From positions 310,001 through 374,000 of the forward strand of contig NZ_MRTH01000004.1 of NCBI RefSeq assembly GCF_001956045.1: DNA of 64,000 nucleotides, written 5' to 3'. Under the pieces are notes generated by a model. It saw only the letters and a program-made list of their open reading frames with translations, did no database searches and had not been told where the DNA came from. Numbering within the stretch: the stretch's first letter is position 1; every line of letters begins with the position of its first letter. This document shows, piece by piece, positions 10,229 to 18,949 of the stretch. Source of the DNA: Paenibacillus sp. FSL H7-0331. Lineage in GTDB: Bacteria > Bacillota > Bacilli > Paenibacillales > NBRC-103111. The position numbers and the translations under genes were made by a program.

Positions 10229-11752
10229 ATGAGAAGGGTTGCCTGGAACAGAACAGCTTTACCAGCATTATTGGCTGCAGCGTTAGCAGCTATGGTCGGC
10301 TGCAGCAGCACAGGGTCAGGGGGAAATACGGCAGCGGCACCAAAGGATGCGGGACCGTATAAATTTAAAGTGATGTTTGACTACAACGTCGATCCCAAAG
10401 GAATGTCGCTCTCGGATAACGAGTACATCAAGTTTCTGAAGGAGAAAACAGGGGTGGAGGTAGTGCTGGATTCACCGGGTACGGCCGGCTATGTAGATAA
10501 GCTGAATGTACTTATGGCATCGGGCAGCTACCCGGATGCGTTTGCTGTAGGCGATCGTGATCTGGTTATGAAATATGCCAAAGACGATTTGTTGGCTGAT
10601 CTGTCTCCTTATATTAATGATACGGCCAAGTACCCGAATTTGAAGAAGGTTATGCCCCCTGATGCATGGCTGCCGGTTACCGAAAAGGGCAAGGTGTTCG
10701 CCATTCCTTACAGCAGGCCCGACGGCTTGAGTCAGGTTGTGTATATCAATAAAGAATGGCTGGATAAGCTGAAGCTTCCGATACCCAAAACCATTGATGA
10801 TTTTTACAACGTGATGAAGGCGTTTACAACCGGTGATCCTGACGGTAACGGGAAGAACGATACGTTCGGCTTATTAACGAATAATACTGTCGATAACGGA
10901 GCTCGTGCGTTCAAAGCTGCCTTTAACGCGGAGGCTTACTCCATTCGTGATGGGAAAGTAACGCCATCGGAAATCACGCCGGAGTACAAAGAATTTTTGA
11001 GATTTATGAACAAGCTGGTCAATGAAAAAATTCTTGACCCGGAATTTCCGACCATCACAACACCAATTTTCCAGCAAAAGTTTAAAACGCTCAAGTATGG
11101 CATCATCTCTGGTTTCTGGCACTATCCGTCCGGTCTGGAAATTCCGAAGGAGGTCATGAGCAAATACATTGCGGTTCCCGCACCGATGCAGCTTGACGGT
11201 AAAGCCTCGAGCTTCGTATATCCGAGCTTGAACCGGCATTATGTGGCGATTCCCAAAACGACCAAAAATATCGATCAATTGATGAAATTTATGGATTGGG
11301 CGGTATCACCGGAAGGTATGAAATATTCGTTCATCGGTGTTCCGGATTTCAATTACAAGGAAGCTGGCGGAAAGATTGAGTTGACTGCCAATCAATTAGC
11401 CCCGATCCATTGGGCATTCTCGCTGGTCCGTACCGGACAGCTGACGGAGGATGTGAAGAAATACATCGGTGTCGTGTATCCGAAGGAAGCGGTAGATAAT
11501 CTGGAGATGGCAACGAAGATAGGTAAAGCGGATGTGCTGCGCGCTGCGCTTCCTTTTTACCCCGAGCTGACAGGATTTAATCTGGCTAAAATCAGCAGTG
11601 AATATACGACCAAAGCGATTCTCGGCAATGCTGATGTGGATAAAACGTGGGATGATTATGTCAGTCGTTATAAATCCGCAGGCGGGGACAAGGCAATCGA
11701 ATTTTGGACGAATTGGTACAACACCGAAGGTAAAAATGTGGTCAAACCCTGA
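10229..11752 (+). CDS. ABC importer B, LipO-like binding lipoprotein
   Basis: 507-aa extracellular binding protein of the large LipO/YtcQ type. The signal peptide ends in AMVGC (lipid Cys25). The mature part begins with a short Gly/Ser/Ala linker, and a calcium-like DPDGNGKND loop appears around residue 200, as in many members of this group. ATG 10229 follows AAAGGAGG. It fits the LplB/LplC permeases encoded divergently at 5857-7698, which lack a binding protein of their own. The next gene is a paralogue of the permease-linked beta-propeller, again tying uptake to that protein family. Confidence 0.92.
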   Translation: MRRVAWNRTALPALLAAALAAMVGCSSTGSGGNTAAAPKDAGPYKFKVMFDYNVDPKGMSLSDNEYIKFLKEKTGVEVVLDSPGTAGYVDKLNVLMASGSYPDAFAVGDRDLVMKYAKDDLLADLSPYINDTAKYPNLKKVMPPDAWLPVTEKGKVFAIPYSRPDGLSQVVYINKEWLDKLKLPIPKTIDDFYNVMKAFTTGDPDGNGKNDTFGLLTNNTVDNGARAFKAAFNAEAYSIRDGKVTPSEITPEYKEFLRFMNKLVNEKILDPEFPTITTPIFQQKFKTLKYGIISGFWHYPSGLEIPKEVMSKYIAVPAPMQLDGKASSFVYPSLNRHYVAIPKTTKNIDQLMKFMDWAVSPEGMKYSFIGVPDFNYKEAGGKIELTANQLAPIHWAFSLVRTGQLTEDVKKYIGVVYPKEAVDNLEMATKIGKADVLRAALPFYPELTGFNLAKISSEYTTKAILGNADVDKTWDDYVSRYKSAGGDKAIEFWTNWYNTEGKNVVKP

Positions 11753-11772
11753 TTCAAAAAACTTTAAAGTAA

Positions 11773-11814
11773 ATGCTTACGAAGTCAGTTTTTTTTCAAA
11801 AAACTTTTAGGAGG
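11773..11814 (+). repeat. 5'-leader hairpin repeat, copy 1, next to ribosome site
   Basis: ATGCTTACGAAGTC is followed by a perfect 8-bp stem (AGTTTTTT 11787-11794, loop TTC, AAAAAACT 11798-11805). AGGAGG ends nine bases after the stem, at 11814. The same block, with a compensating change in stem sequence, recurs at 25185-25256 before an unrelated gene with the same nine-base distance to the end of the ribosome site. The inner TTACGAAGT box and three-base loops are shared. It is probably a transcribed leader element; its function is unknown. Confidence 0.65.
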
Positions 11815-11823
11815 CAACAACAC

Positions 11824-13209
11824 ATGGCAAATTCTACAGTTCAGGTTAAATTGGAAAAGGTGCTGGAGTTATCGCTCGGGCAAAATTTGGGGCAGCTTCG
11901 TGCTATACCTGTACAGCTGGGTGGCGGACAAAAGGCATTTCTGGCGATTTATGCAGCGGACTTTGATGTAGATCCGTCCGTGAACATGTTTTTCTATCCG
12001 ACGGATAACCTCAAGATGACGCTGTTTACCGAATCAGGAGAAGTCCTCTGGAAGCGTGAATTTGGCAGAGGGTTGGTTCCTGGCATCTGGTTTTGTCCGG
12101 TATATGCGTTCGATTTGAACGGAGACGGTGCGGATGAAATCTGGTTTGTTAACAATACGAATGAACAGCATCCGTTTTCACTGCCATTTTACCGGTTGGA
12201 GCAACTGGATGCGGCGACCGGGGAGACGGTAGGCCATTGGCCATGGCCTCATGAAGGCGGTAAGGTAGAACCGCTGAGCTGCACATTCCGTAATTTCATT
12301 GTCGGCGGTTACGTCCATGGGGAGCCCGTTCTTGTAACGGCTCAGGGAACGTATATGGATATGCGGCTGCAGGGCTGGAAGGCTGATATGACGAATCGTT
12401 GGGAAACCCTTATCAAGAGGGAGGACCCAGGTGCTCGCGGCAGCCATGTCACCCCTGTGATTGATCTCAATGGAGATGGAATTGACGAGCTGATGTGGGG
12501 AGAGCGCTGCATTGAGCTTAATACGGGCAAGGAGCTGTTCTGCGCAGATCGTGACGTCTATGAGGGGCATTCAGATGTCGTTCAGCCTATATTGGACAGC
12601 AGCAGCCAAACCTGGTCGTTGTTCACCGTTCGCGAATCCGATCCCGCAGCAACACCACGAGTTGTCATGTTTGATGATCAGGGAAATCGCAAGTGGGGAG
12701 ATGTCGAACAGGGGCATATGGACATTGGCTGGGCGGCTAGATTAAAGGATGATCGCAGTCATGTGACGATGGCGATTCGGATTGGTGCCAAAACGTGCGG
12801 ACCGGACGGACGATTCCATCAAGATATGGATGAATTCACCTATGATGCGGGGACCGGCAAGCCCTACGAGCTGCCGTTCAGTGTGTACCGTACGATGCCG
12901 GTGGACTTGAATGGCGATGGCTTTCACGAGCTTGTTCGTGGGATGCCAGGGGGAGACGGGGAGGTCATCGACCGTAATGGTGTCTCCCTCGGCAGTGTTG
13001 GCGGTACAGTTGCCATGGCGACCAAATTTCTGGATATGCCGGGCGAGCAGATCCTTGCATTCAGCGCTGACGGTACGATCAGCATCTGGGCTGACCGGAA
13101 CGCCGAGGATACACCAGAGGCGATAGCTCGCTATAATCATCCTTACTACAAAGCTTGCCAGAAGCTGTACGCTGTCGGTTACAACTTGTACATTATTAGC
13201 GGCTTGTGA
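11824..13209 (+). CDS. Cytoplasmic beta-propeller protein 2, lyase-like
   Basis: 461-aa paralogue of the protein at 4425-5816, alignable end to end with most segments identical or conserved, including the three Asp-rich loops (LNGDGADEIW, LNGDGIDELM, LNGDGFHELV), the GARGSH segment and CGPDGRFHQD. No signal peptide. An upstream TTG at 11773 is in frame, but AGGAGG at 11809-11814 selects ATG 11824. It follows the importer B lipoprotein. A PL11-like or other propeller-type lyase or glycan-processing role is inferred from fold features only; I cannot assign a family or substrate. Confidence 0.75.
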   Translation: MANSTVQVKLEKVLELSLGQNLGQLRAIPVQLGGGQKAFLAIYAADFDVDPSVNMFFYPTDNLKMTLFTESGEVLWKREFGRGLVPGIWFCPVYAFDLNGDGADEIWFVNNTNEQHPFSLPFYRLEQLDAATGETVGHWPWPHEGGKVEPLSCTFRNFIVGGYVHGEPVLVTAQGTYMDMRLQGWKADMTNRWETLIKREDPGARGSHVTPVIDLNGDGIDELMWGERCIELNTGKELFCADRDVYEGHSDVVQPILDSSSQTWSLFTVRESDPAATPRVVMFDDQGNRKWGDVEQGHMDIGWAARLKDDRSHVTMAIRIGAKTCGPDGRFHQDMDEFTYDAGTGKPYELPFSVYRTMPVDLNGDGFHELVRGMPGGDGEVIDRNGVSLGSVGGTVAMATKFLDMPGEQILAFSADGTISIWADRNAEDTPEAIARYNHPYYKACQKLYAVGYNLYIISGL

Positions 13210-13286
13210 GTAGAGACATAAGCAAGCAGACGATCTGCTGAATTGAGGTCGGCAACCCCTTATGAGAACATATTAGCGGTACTCGG

Positions 13287-13325
13287 CAGCCCTACCCGGT
13301 TTTCTATCGGGTGCAGGGCTGTTTG
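13287..13325 (+). terminator. Hairpin, probable terminator after beta-propeller 2
   Basis: CAGCCCT...AGGGCTG (13287-13293 with 13315-13321) encloses an inner ACCCG/CGGGT stem and is followed by only three T residues. The strong stem in the gap before the next promoter suggests termination, though the weak T tract leaves room for another role. Confidence 0.5.
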
Positions 13326-13405
13326 AGCTGATACAAGAAGATTTAACCTAAATAACGTGCAGGCAGTATGGGTTATTATTATCCAGCGTTTTCCTACTTA
13401 TTTGA

Positions 13406-13419
13406 AGAAAACGTTTTTT
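13406..13419 (+). promoter_or_regulatory. Possible cre-like site before oxidoreductase gene
   Basis: AGAAAACGTTTTTT matches the cre consensus at 12 of 14 positions and contains the AAAACGTTTT palindrome. It lies about 50 bases before the ribosome site of the gene at 13471. AT-rich sequence makes chance matches likely, so this is tentative. Confidence 0.35.
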
Positions 13420-13470
13420 TATGAGAAGATTGAAATGAATAATTTGAGAACGTAAGGAGTGAGCGTACTG

Positions 13471-14460
13471 ATGTCAACGCCAACGATCAAATGGGGCATT
13501 GCCGGACCGGGCAATATATCCAGACAATTTGTTAAGGATTTGGCTTTTGCTAAAGGGGCAGAGGTGGTTGCCGTTGCGGGAAGGAGTCTGGAGAAGGCAG
13601 AGAGCTTTGCCAAGGAATTCAATATCCCGCAAGCTTATGGAAGTCTGGAGCAGCTGGCTGAGGACTCGCAGGTGGATATCGTCTACGTGGGTACGCTGCA
13701 TCCCGCACATAAGGACAATACACTTACATTTCTACGAGCCGGAAAAGCGGTACTGTGCGAAAAGCCTTTTACTATGAATGCGGCGGAAGCCGAGGAAATG
13801 ATCACTTATGCCAAGGAAAATCGTGTTTTCCTGATGGAAGCTATGTGGACACGCCATTTGCCTGCGATTCACAAGGTAAGACAATGGTTGGAAGAAGGGA
13901 AGATCGGTGAGGTTAGACTGGTTAAAGCAGATTTTGGTTTTAATATCGGTTGGAAGCCGGAAAGCCGTTTACTGAATCACGCATTAGGTGGTGGAACGCT
14001 GCTGGATGCCGGTATTTATCCTATTTCCTTTATATCGATGGTGTATGGTACTCAGCCTGTTAACATCATGAGCAGTGCGAGAATGGGAGAAACCGGGGTA
14101 GACGAGCAGTTTTCACTGTTATTCGAATATGAGGGAAAGCGGACGGCATCACTGAATGGATCCGTTCAGCTGGCTATGGTTAATGATGCTTACATATTCG
14201 GGACTAAAGGCCATATTCATGTCCCATTATTTCTAGCAGCCCGCTCAGCCACGCTGAAGGTGACGGGTGAAGAACCGGTAACCTACGAGGATGATCGCAA
14301 GGCACACGGATTTGTATTTGAGGCAGAGGAGGCCATGGCCTGCCTGCGCGAAGGGCGGACCGAAAGCAAGATTATGCCTCTGGATGAGACACTCGCTATC
14401 ATGACTACTATAGATACGATCAGAAAACAGTGGAATTTAACCTATCCTGCTGATAAATAA
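13471..14460 (+). CDS. Gfo/Idh/MocA-family oxidoreductase 1
   Basis: 329-aa NAD(P)-dependent sugar oxidoreductase. The N-terminal Rossmann fold opens with a GPGNIS nucleotide loop near residue 10, has the family's CEKPF motif near residue 95, and continues into the C-terminal substrate domain (HALGGGTLLDAGIYP). An in-frame GTG at 13459 overlaps the AAGGAG ribosome site, so ATG 13471 is chosen. It is a single gene ended by a strong terminator. Members oxidise or reduce sugars at various carbons; the substrate is not predictable, and its dimeric dihydrodiol-dehydrogenase-like look makes a C1 or C3 dehydrogenase both possible. Confidence 0.9.
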   Translation: MSTPTIKWGIAGPGNISRQFVKDLAFAKGAEVVAVAGRSLEKAESFAKEFNIPQAYGSLEQLAEDSQVDIVYVGTLHPAHKDNTLTFLRAGKAVLCEKPFTMNAAEAEEMITYAKENRVFLMEAMWTRHLPAIHKVRQWLEEGKIGEVRLVKADFGFNIGWKPESRLLNHALGGGTLLDAGIYPISFISMVYGTQPVNIMSSARMGETGVDEQFSLLFEYEGKRTASLNGSVQLAMVNDAYIFGTKGHIHVPLFLAARSATLKVTGEEPVTYEDDRKAHGFVFEAEEAMACLREGRTESKIMPLDETLAIMTTIDTIRKQWNLTYPADK

Positions 14461-14473
14461 TTGGTGAACGGCC

Positions 14474-14507
14474 AATAACCTGCTCATGGATGAGCAGGTT
14501 ATTTTTT
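14474..14507 (+). terminator. Rho-independent terminator
   Basis: AATAACCTGCTCA (14474-14486) pairs perfectly with TGAGCAGGTTATT (14491-14503), loop TGGA, followed by a T tract. It ends the oxidoreductase transcript. Confidence 0.9.
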
Positions 14508-14626
14508 GATCCACAGCCTTACAAACATGAAGGATTAATTGTAGGAAATAAGTGGAGATGGTAAAATAGGGGAATATTTACGTGCATGTGTCTCAATGTT
14601 CAAACAAGTACAGGGGGCTGAATGTG

Positions 14627-16876
14627 ATGAAGATGAATTTGTATTATCGTATGCTGCTGTCTTACACGCCTATTTTCTTTGTGGTCATTTCGATCCTGAT
14701 TTTTTCTTTCTTCGCTGTATTGAACAATTCGGTCCAGAAGCAGATCGTGATGACGAACGAAGCGATAACAACGAAGGTTGTTCAGGCTATCGACGCGAAT
14801 CTCAAATCGGCGGAACGCACGGTGATCAAAGAAATCGTGGCCAACCAGACGATGAAAGATTTTTTTTCAACCTCGGAATCTAAAGTGCTGTATGACTATT
14901 TTCGCATCTCACAAAAAATGGACGAACTCTCGTCCATCCTCCCTTTTTCTAATTCCATTTATGTGTACAATGCCAATTCCGGCAAGGTTTTATCAAGAAG
15001 TGGGCTATCAAACCTGGATCAGTTTGGTGACCGGGATTTTCTGCTTTCGGCCTATAATTCGGCTGTGAATCCCAATACCTGGAGCGATCCCCGAATGTAT
15101 AATGAGTTTGTTCATGAATCCATAGGTGAAGAACGCGTCGTATCACTAATCAAATATTATCCCTATATTGGTGAAAAGCAGGGTGCTATTGTCGTTAATA
15201 TCCATGTACAGGCTTTGAACGGATTCATTAAAGATTTGGTCCGATCAGATACCGGCCCGATCGAGCTGTTGACCTCGAAGCTGGAGCCGTTTAATCCCAA
15301 ACGTACACTACAGGACCCAAGTGCGGCTCTTGATGATAATAAACGGTTGTTTACCAAATCGGAGTACACGGGCTGGGGGTACGTATCGGCACAAAGTGAC
15401 AAACGATTTTCGCTGTTATCCTTGCTAAATGATTTTTGGATCGTTGTCGGGTTCATAGCAATCCTATCGGGACTTGTCGGGTTAACCTATATTACACACC
15501 GCAATTATAAACCGATTCAAGCCATTGCAGGTCGCATCCAGAACTATTCCAAACGTAAAAGCGGAGAGCTGGTCAAGCGCTTAGAGAAGGATGAATTAAA
15601 ATATATCGAGTACGCTATTGACGATTTATTGGAAAGGGCTGGTCAATACGAGCAGCTGCATAAGGATGATCTGCTCATTCGCAAAAGACAGGTGCTCTTT
15701 GATTGGCTGGAGGGCCACAAGGTATGGTCTGACAAGTCGTGGAAGCAGGAGATGGAGAATCTCCAGCTGCCTACCCAGTTTCATCGACTTACAGCTGTCA
15801 TTGTGGAGATTGACCGGTTTTCACAGTTTACCAAGACCTATAATACCAGAGACCAATATTTGCTTAAATTTGTGCTTAGCAATGTACTTCAGGAAATTGC
15901 CCACAATGATCAATTATTTGTTTGGAATGAATGGTTTGAACCACAACAGATGGCGGTTGTCCTGTACCTCAACAGTGATCAGGAGCAGAATCAGGGTGCG
16001 GTATGTGAAGTGATGAAAAAAGTGCAGGCGTGGACCTTAAGCAACCTGGGCTTTACGGTTTCTGTAGGGATCGGCTCGGAGATTCAGTATCCGGGTGAGA
16101 TCACCGAGTCTTATTCGGTGGCAAAGGAACACGTATCGTATAAGCCGGTATTTGGCTTAGGTGCCATGATAGGGAGCTGGGACCTGCAATCCAAGGCAGA
16201 AGGTCGTATTATCCCGCATCTGCAATTAGCCCGGACGATAGCGAAGTCTTTTCGGATGAGTGACGGACAATGGCAGTTCCATTTAGCTGGGTTGTATCAG
16301 GAGTTGAAAAAAGGGCGATTTTCACAAACAGACATGGAAACCATTACGAATTATATGATGTATCATTTGCATAAAGAATTGCTGGAGATGGCGGATGAAG
16401 TGAACCATCTGCTTCACAATGAATATGATTCGGAATTTGAAGCGATAGCCAATGGGTCGGAAACCCTGGATGAATGGCGAGACCGGTTGGGAACGCTGCT
16501 CTCCGTGTTGGAAAATAAAATATGCTCTCTGCGGTCGGTCAAAAATAATTATGTGCTCATTGGGCGGGTGAAAGAGTATATTGAGCTTCATTATGCCGAT
16601 CCGAATTTGTCCTTGAACCAGATTAGTGATCGTTTCGGGATGAATCCACGTTACTTGAGTAAGCTGTTCAAGGAAGAATTCGGTGAAAAATTTATTGATT
16701 ATATGCTTAGAAAACGGTTGGAGGTAGCTCAACAGCTCCTGTTGAATACGTCACTGCCCGTACAGGATATCGCAGAGCAGGTTGGTTACGTCCATGTAAT
16801 TTCGTTTCACAGAGCCTTCAAGAATATGTTCGGATTACCTCCGGGGGATTATCGGAAACGTGCCGAGGGGCGATAA
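14627..16876 (+). CDS. Membrane-anchored AraC-family regulator
   Basis: 749-aa protein with the same plan as the regulator at 7913: a first membrane helix near residues 8-30, an extracellular sensor of about 250 residues, a second helix around 265-285, a cytoplasmic linker and a C-terminal AraC helix-turn-helix pair (DRFGMNPRYLSKLFKEEFG region, then VGYVHVISFHRAF). An in-frame GTG at 14582 exists, but AGGGGG at 14612-14617 favours ATG 14627. It precedes importer C (17058-20518) and is its probable activator. Confidence 0.9.
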   Translation: MKMNLYYRMLLSYTPIFFVVISILIFSFFAVLNNSVQKQIVMTNEAITTKVVQAIDANLKSAERTVIKEIVANQTMKDFFSTSESKVLYDYFRISQKMDELSSILPFSNSIYVYNANSGKVLSRSGLSNLDQFGDRDFLLSAYNSAVNPNTWSDPRMYNEFVHESIGEERVVSLIKYYPYIGEKQGAIVVNIHVQALNGFIKDLVRSDTGPIELLTSKLEPFNPKRTLQDPSAALDDNKRLFTKSEYTGWGYVSAQSDKRFSLLSLLNDFWIVVGFIAILSGLVGLTYITHRNYKPIQAIAGRIQNYSKRKSGELVKRLEKDELKYIEYAIDDLLERAGQYEQLHKDDLLIRKRQVLFDWLEGHKVWSDKSWKQEMENLQLPTQFHRLTAVIVEIDRFSQFTKTYNTRDQYLLKFVLSNVLQEIAHNDQLFVWNEWFEPQQMAVVLYLNSDQEQNQGAVCEVMKKVQAWTLSNLGFTVSVGIGSEIQYPGEITESYSVAKEHVSYKPVFGLGAMIGSWDLQSKAEGRIIPHLQLARTIAKSFRMSDGQWQFHLAGLYQELKKGRFSQTDMETITNYMMYHLHKELLEMADEVNHLLHNEYDSEFEAIANGSETLDEWRDRLGTLLSVLENKICSLRSVKNNYVLIGRVKEYIELHYADPNLSLNQISDRFGMNPRYLSKLFKEEFGEKFIDYMLRKRLEVAQQLLLNTSLPVQDIAEQVGYVHVISFHRAFKNMFGLPPGDYRKRAEGR

Positions 16877-16951
16877 ACTCCATTCCTGCCTGGGGCGAAG
16901 GCTAATATTGTTCGGAATTGTTAAGTGAACACAAAAGGTTAAGTGAGTATT

Positions 16952-16965
16952 TGGAAGCGTTTTCT
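16952..16965 (+). promoter_or_regulatory. cre site (CcpA) before importer C
   Basis: TGGAAGCGTTTTCT matches the cre consensus TGWAARCGYTWWCW at 13 of 14 positions, the best match noticed in the window. It sits about 105 bases before the permease start at 17058, in the gap after the AraC regulator. It suggests that importer C is under carbon catabolite control. Confidence 0.65.
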
Positions 16966-17057
16966 AACAAATCGTTAAGCGGCGATTCATGTAAATTGAT
17001 CCTCTCCCGCCGCTGCTTTAAAGTTTACCTTACATTACACAGAAAAGGAGGTAGCCT

Positions 17058-18032
17058 ATGCCGGGCAAGAAATCTGCAGCAGGAGGTACCGTCGTTAGCT
17101 CGGAATCTTTACCGCAAGCGTCAGTAAAGCTGAAGAGAAGGTTTTCCATTGGCCAGGATTGGCAGCTGTATGCCTTGCTGTTCGTGCCGATGCTGTATTT
17201 TTTGGTATTCAAATATATACCGATGTACGGCGTAACAATTGCATTTAAGGAATTTAATATGTTTCAGGGCGTCTGGAGCAGCCCGTGGGCGGGGTTGGAT
17301 ACCTTTCGTGAAATTTTTCTGATGAGGGATTTCTACAAGGTGCTGCGCAACACGCTTCTGCTCAACCTGCTGGATCTGATTGTTTCATTTCCGGCTCCCA
17401 TTGTATTGGCGCTATTGTTAAATGAAATTCAAATCAAATGGTTTAAAAAAGGCTCGCAAACGATTTTGTATTTGCCGCATTTCATTTCCTGGGTCATTAT
17501 AGGCGGGATGGTTTACCAGCTGTTATCCACCAATACAGGGTTGGTGAATCATTTATTGAAAGCGTCGGGGCTTGGTGTTATTCCATTCCTGACGGATCCG
17601 GTATATTGGACCATTACTTATGTAGGCTCAGGGGTTTGGCAAAATGCGGGATGGGGCACGATTATTTATTTGGCCGCACTGACCGGTATTAATAAGGAGC
17701 TGTATGAAGCGGCAGAAGTGGACGGGGCTGGACGACTGCGGAAAATATGGAATATTACGCTGCCAGGCATCAAACCAACGATTATGATCCTGCTTATCAT
17801 TAACATTGGCCATATGGCGAGTATCGGATTTGAGCGGCCATATGTGCTGGCGAATCCCTTAGTTAGTGATGTATCCGATGTTATCAGTACCTATGTGTAC
17901 AAGGTAGGTGTGCAATCTGCCCGCTTCTCCATCGCAACGGCTATCGGTTTGTTTCAAGCTGTGGTCGGTTTAATTTTCCTGCTCTCATCCAACTATATTT
18001 CCAAAAAAGTAACCGACCAAGGCATATGGTAA
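17058..18032 (+). CDS. ABC importer C, permease 1 (LplB type)
   Basis: 324-aa permease with a basic N-terminal tail, the PMYGVTIAFKEFN segment of LplB-like proteins, about six helices and an EAA loop (KELYEAAEVDGAGR, then ITLPGI). ATG 17058 follows AAGGAGG. It is first in an importer operon behind the cre site and is closely similar in design to the permease at 6736-7698. It is probably for an oligosaccharide; the partner permease starts 13 bases after its stop. Confidence 0.92.
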   Translation: MPGKKSAAGGTVVSSESLPQASVKLKRRFSIGQDWQLYALLFVPMLYFLVFKYIPMYGVTIAFKEFNMFQGVWSSPWAGLDTFREIFLMRDFYKVLRNTLLLNLLDLIVSFPAPIVLALLLNEIQIKWFKKGSQTILYLPHFISWVIIGGMVYQLLSTNTGLVNHLLKASGLGVIPFLTDPVYWTITYVGSGVWQNAGWGTIIYLAALTGINKELYEAAEVDGAGRLRKIWNITLPGIKPTIMILLIINIGHMASIGFERPYVLANPLVSDVSDVISTYVYKVGVQSARFSIATAIGLFQAVVGLIFLLSSNYISKKVTDQGIW

Positions 18033-18045
18033 AGGGGGAAGCTGA

Positions 18046-18918
18046 GTGACAACCAGCGTGAATGATAAAATTATCAATGCGTGCATCATTACCGTAGTAA
18101 CCTTTGCATCTTTCCTGTGCCTTGTGCCGATCCTGCATTTGGTTTCCATTTCGCTTAGCTCCAATGCAGCTATATTATCGAATCAAGTCACGCTGTTTCC
18201 GGTGGAATGGAGCACTTTGGCCTATCAGACCGTGCTCAAGGATGTGAAGATGTTTAAATCACTGTTGTTTACGATCCTGCTGGTCGTTCTGTTTACTTCG
18301 ATTTGTATGGTGATGACGATTTGCGCCGCATATCCGCTGACGAAGAAAAGGCTGAAGGGTAGAGATTTTTTTCTGTTGATGATTTTGTTTACGATGTTTT
18401 TTAGCGGAGGGCTGATCCCTGAGTATTTGCTTGTTAAATCGCTAAAGCTGACCAATACAATCTGGGCGCTGGTGCTCCCTGGGATGGTCAACGCTTTTTA
18501 TTTAATTATTCTGAAGTCCTTTTTCTCCTCAATTCCCGAGGAGCTTGAAGAGTCGGCGCGCATGGATGGAAGCTCTCATTTTGGAACTCTGATTCGGATC
18601 GTGCTTCCACTGTCGATGCCTGTGCTTGCGACGCTCAGCTTATTTTATGCCGTAGGCAGATGGAACGCATTTATGGATGCTCTGTTCTATATTACGAATC
18701 AGGATCTGTATCCGATCCAGCTCAAGCTGTATCAGCTCGTGATCAGCAATCAGATGAGCGACTCGATGGCCACAGAGGGGATGAGCGCAACGGCTCCTAT
18801 TCCCGAAAGCCTGAAGGCGGCGAGCATTATGTTTGCAACCGTTCCTATCTTGTTGGTTTATCCGTGGCTGCAGCGCTATTTTATTTCCGGAATGATGATT
18901 GGTGCGGTAAAAGGTTGA
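18046..18918 (+). CDS. ABC importer C, permease 2 (LplC/YtcP type)
   Basis: 290-aa permease starting with GTG at 18046 behind AAGGGGG. Six helices, an EAA loop (LEESARMDGSSH, then IVLPLSMP) and the C-terminal GAVKG are present. It pairs with the permease directly upstream and is followed 31 bases later by the matching lipoprotein. The order permease-permease-lipoprotein is typical of the LplBC/LipO group. Confidence 0.92.
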   Translation: MTTSVNDKIINACIITVVTFASFLCLVPILHLVSISLSSNAAILSNQVTLFPVEWSTLAYQTVLKDVKMFKSLLFTILLVVLFTSICMVMTICAAYPLTKKRLKGRDFFLLMILFTMFFSGGLIPEYLLVKSLKLTNTIWALVLPGMVNAFYLIILKSFFSSIPEELEESARMDGSSHFGTLIRIVLPLSMPVLATLSLFYAVGRWNAFMDALFYITNQDLYPIQLKLYQLVISNQMSDSMATEGMSATAPIPESLKAASIMFATVPILLVYPWLQRYFISGMMIGAVKG

Positions 18919-18949
18919 GGGTAAAAATCCGAATGGAGAGTGGACTGCG

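Noticed and set aside
13459..13470. GTG start giving four extra residues to oxidoreductase 1
   Set aside because: The GTG lies inside the AAGGAG ribosome site.
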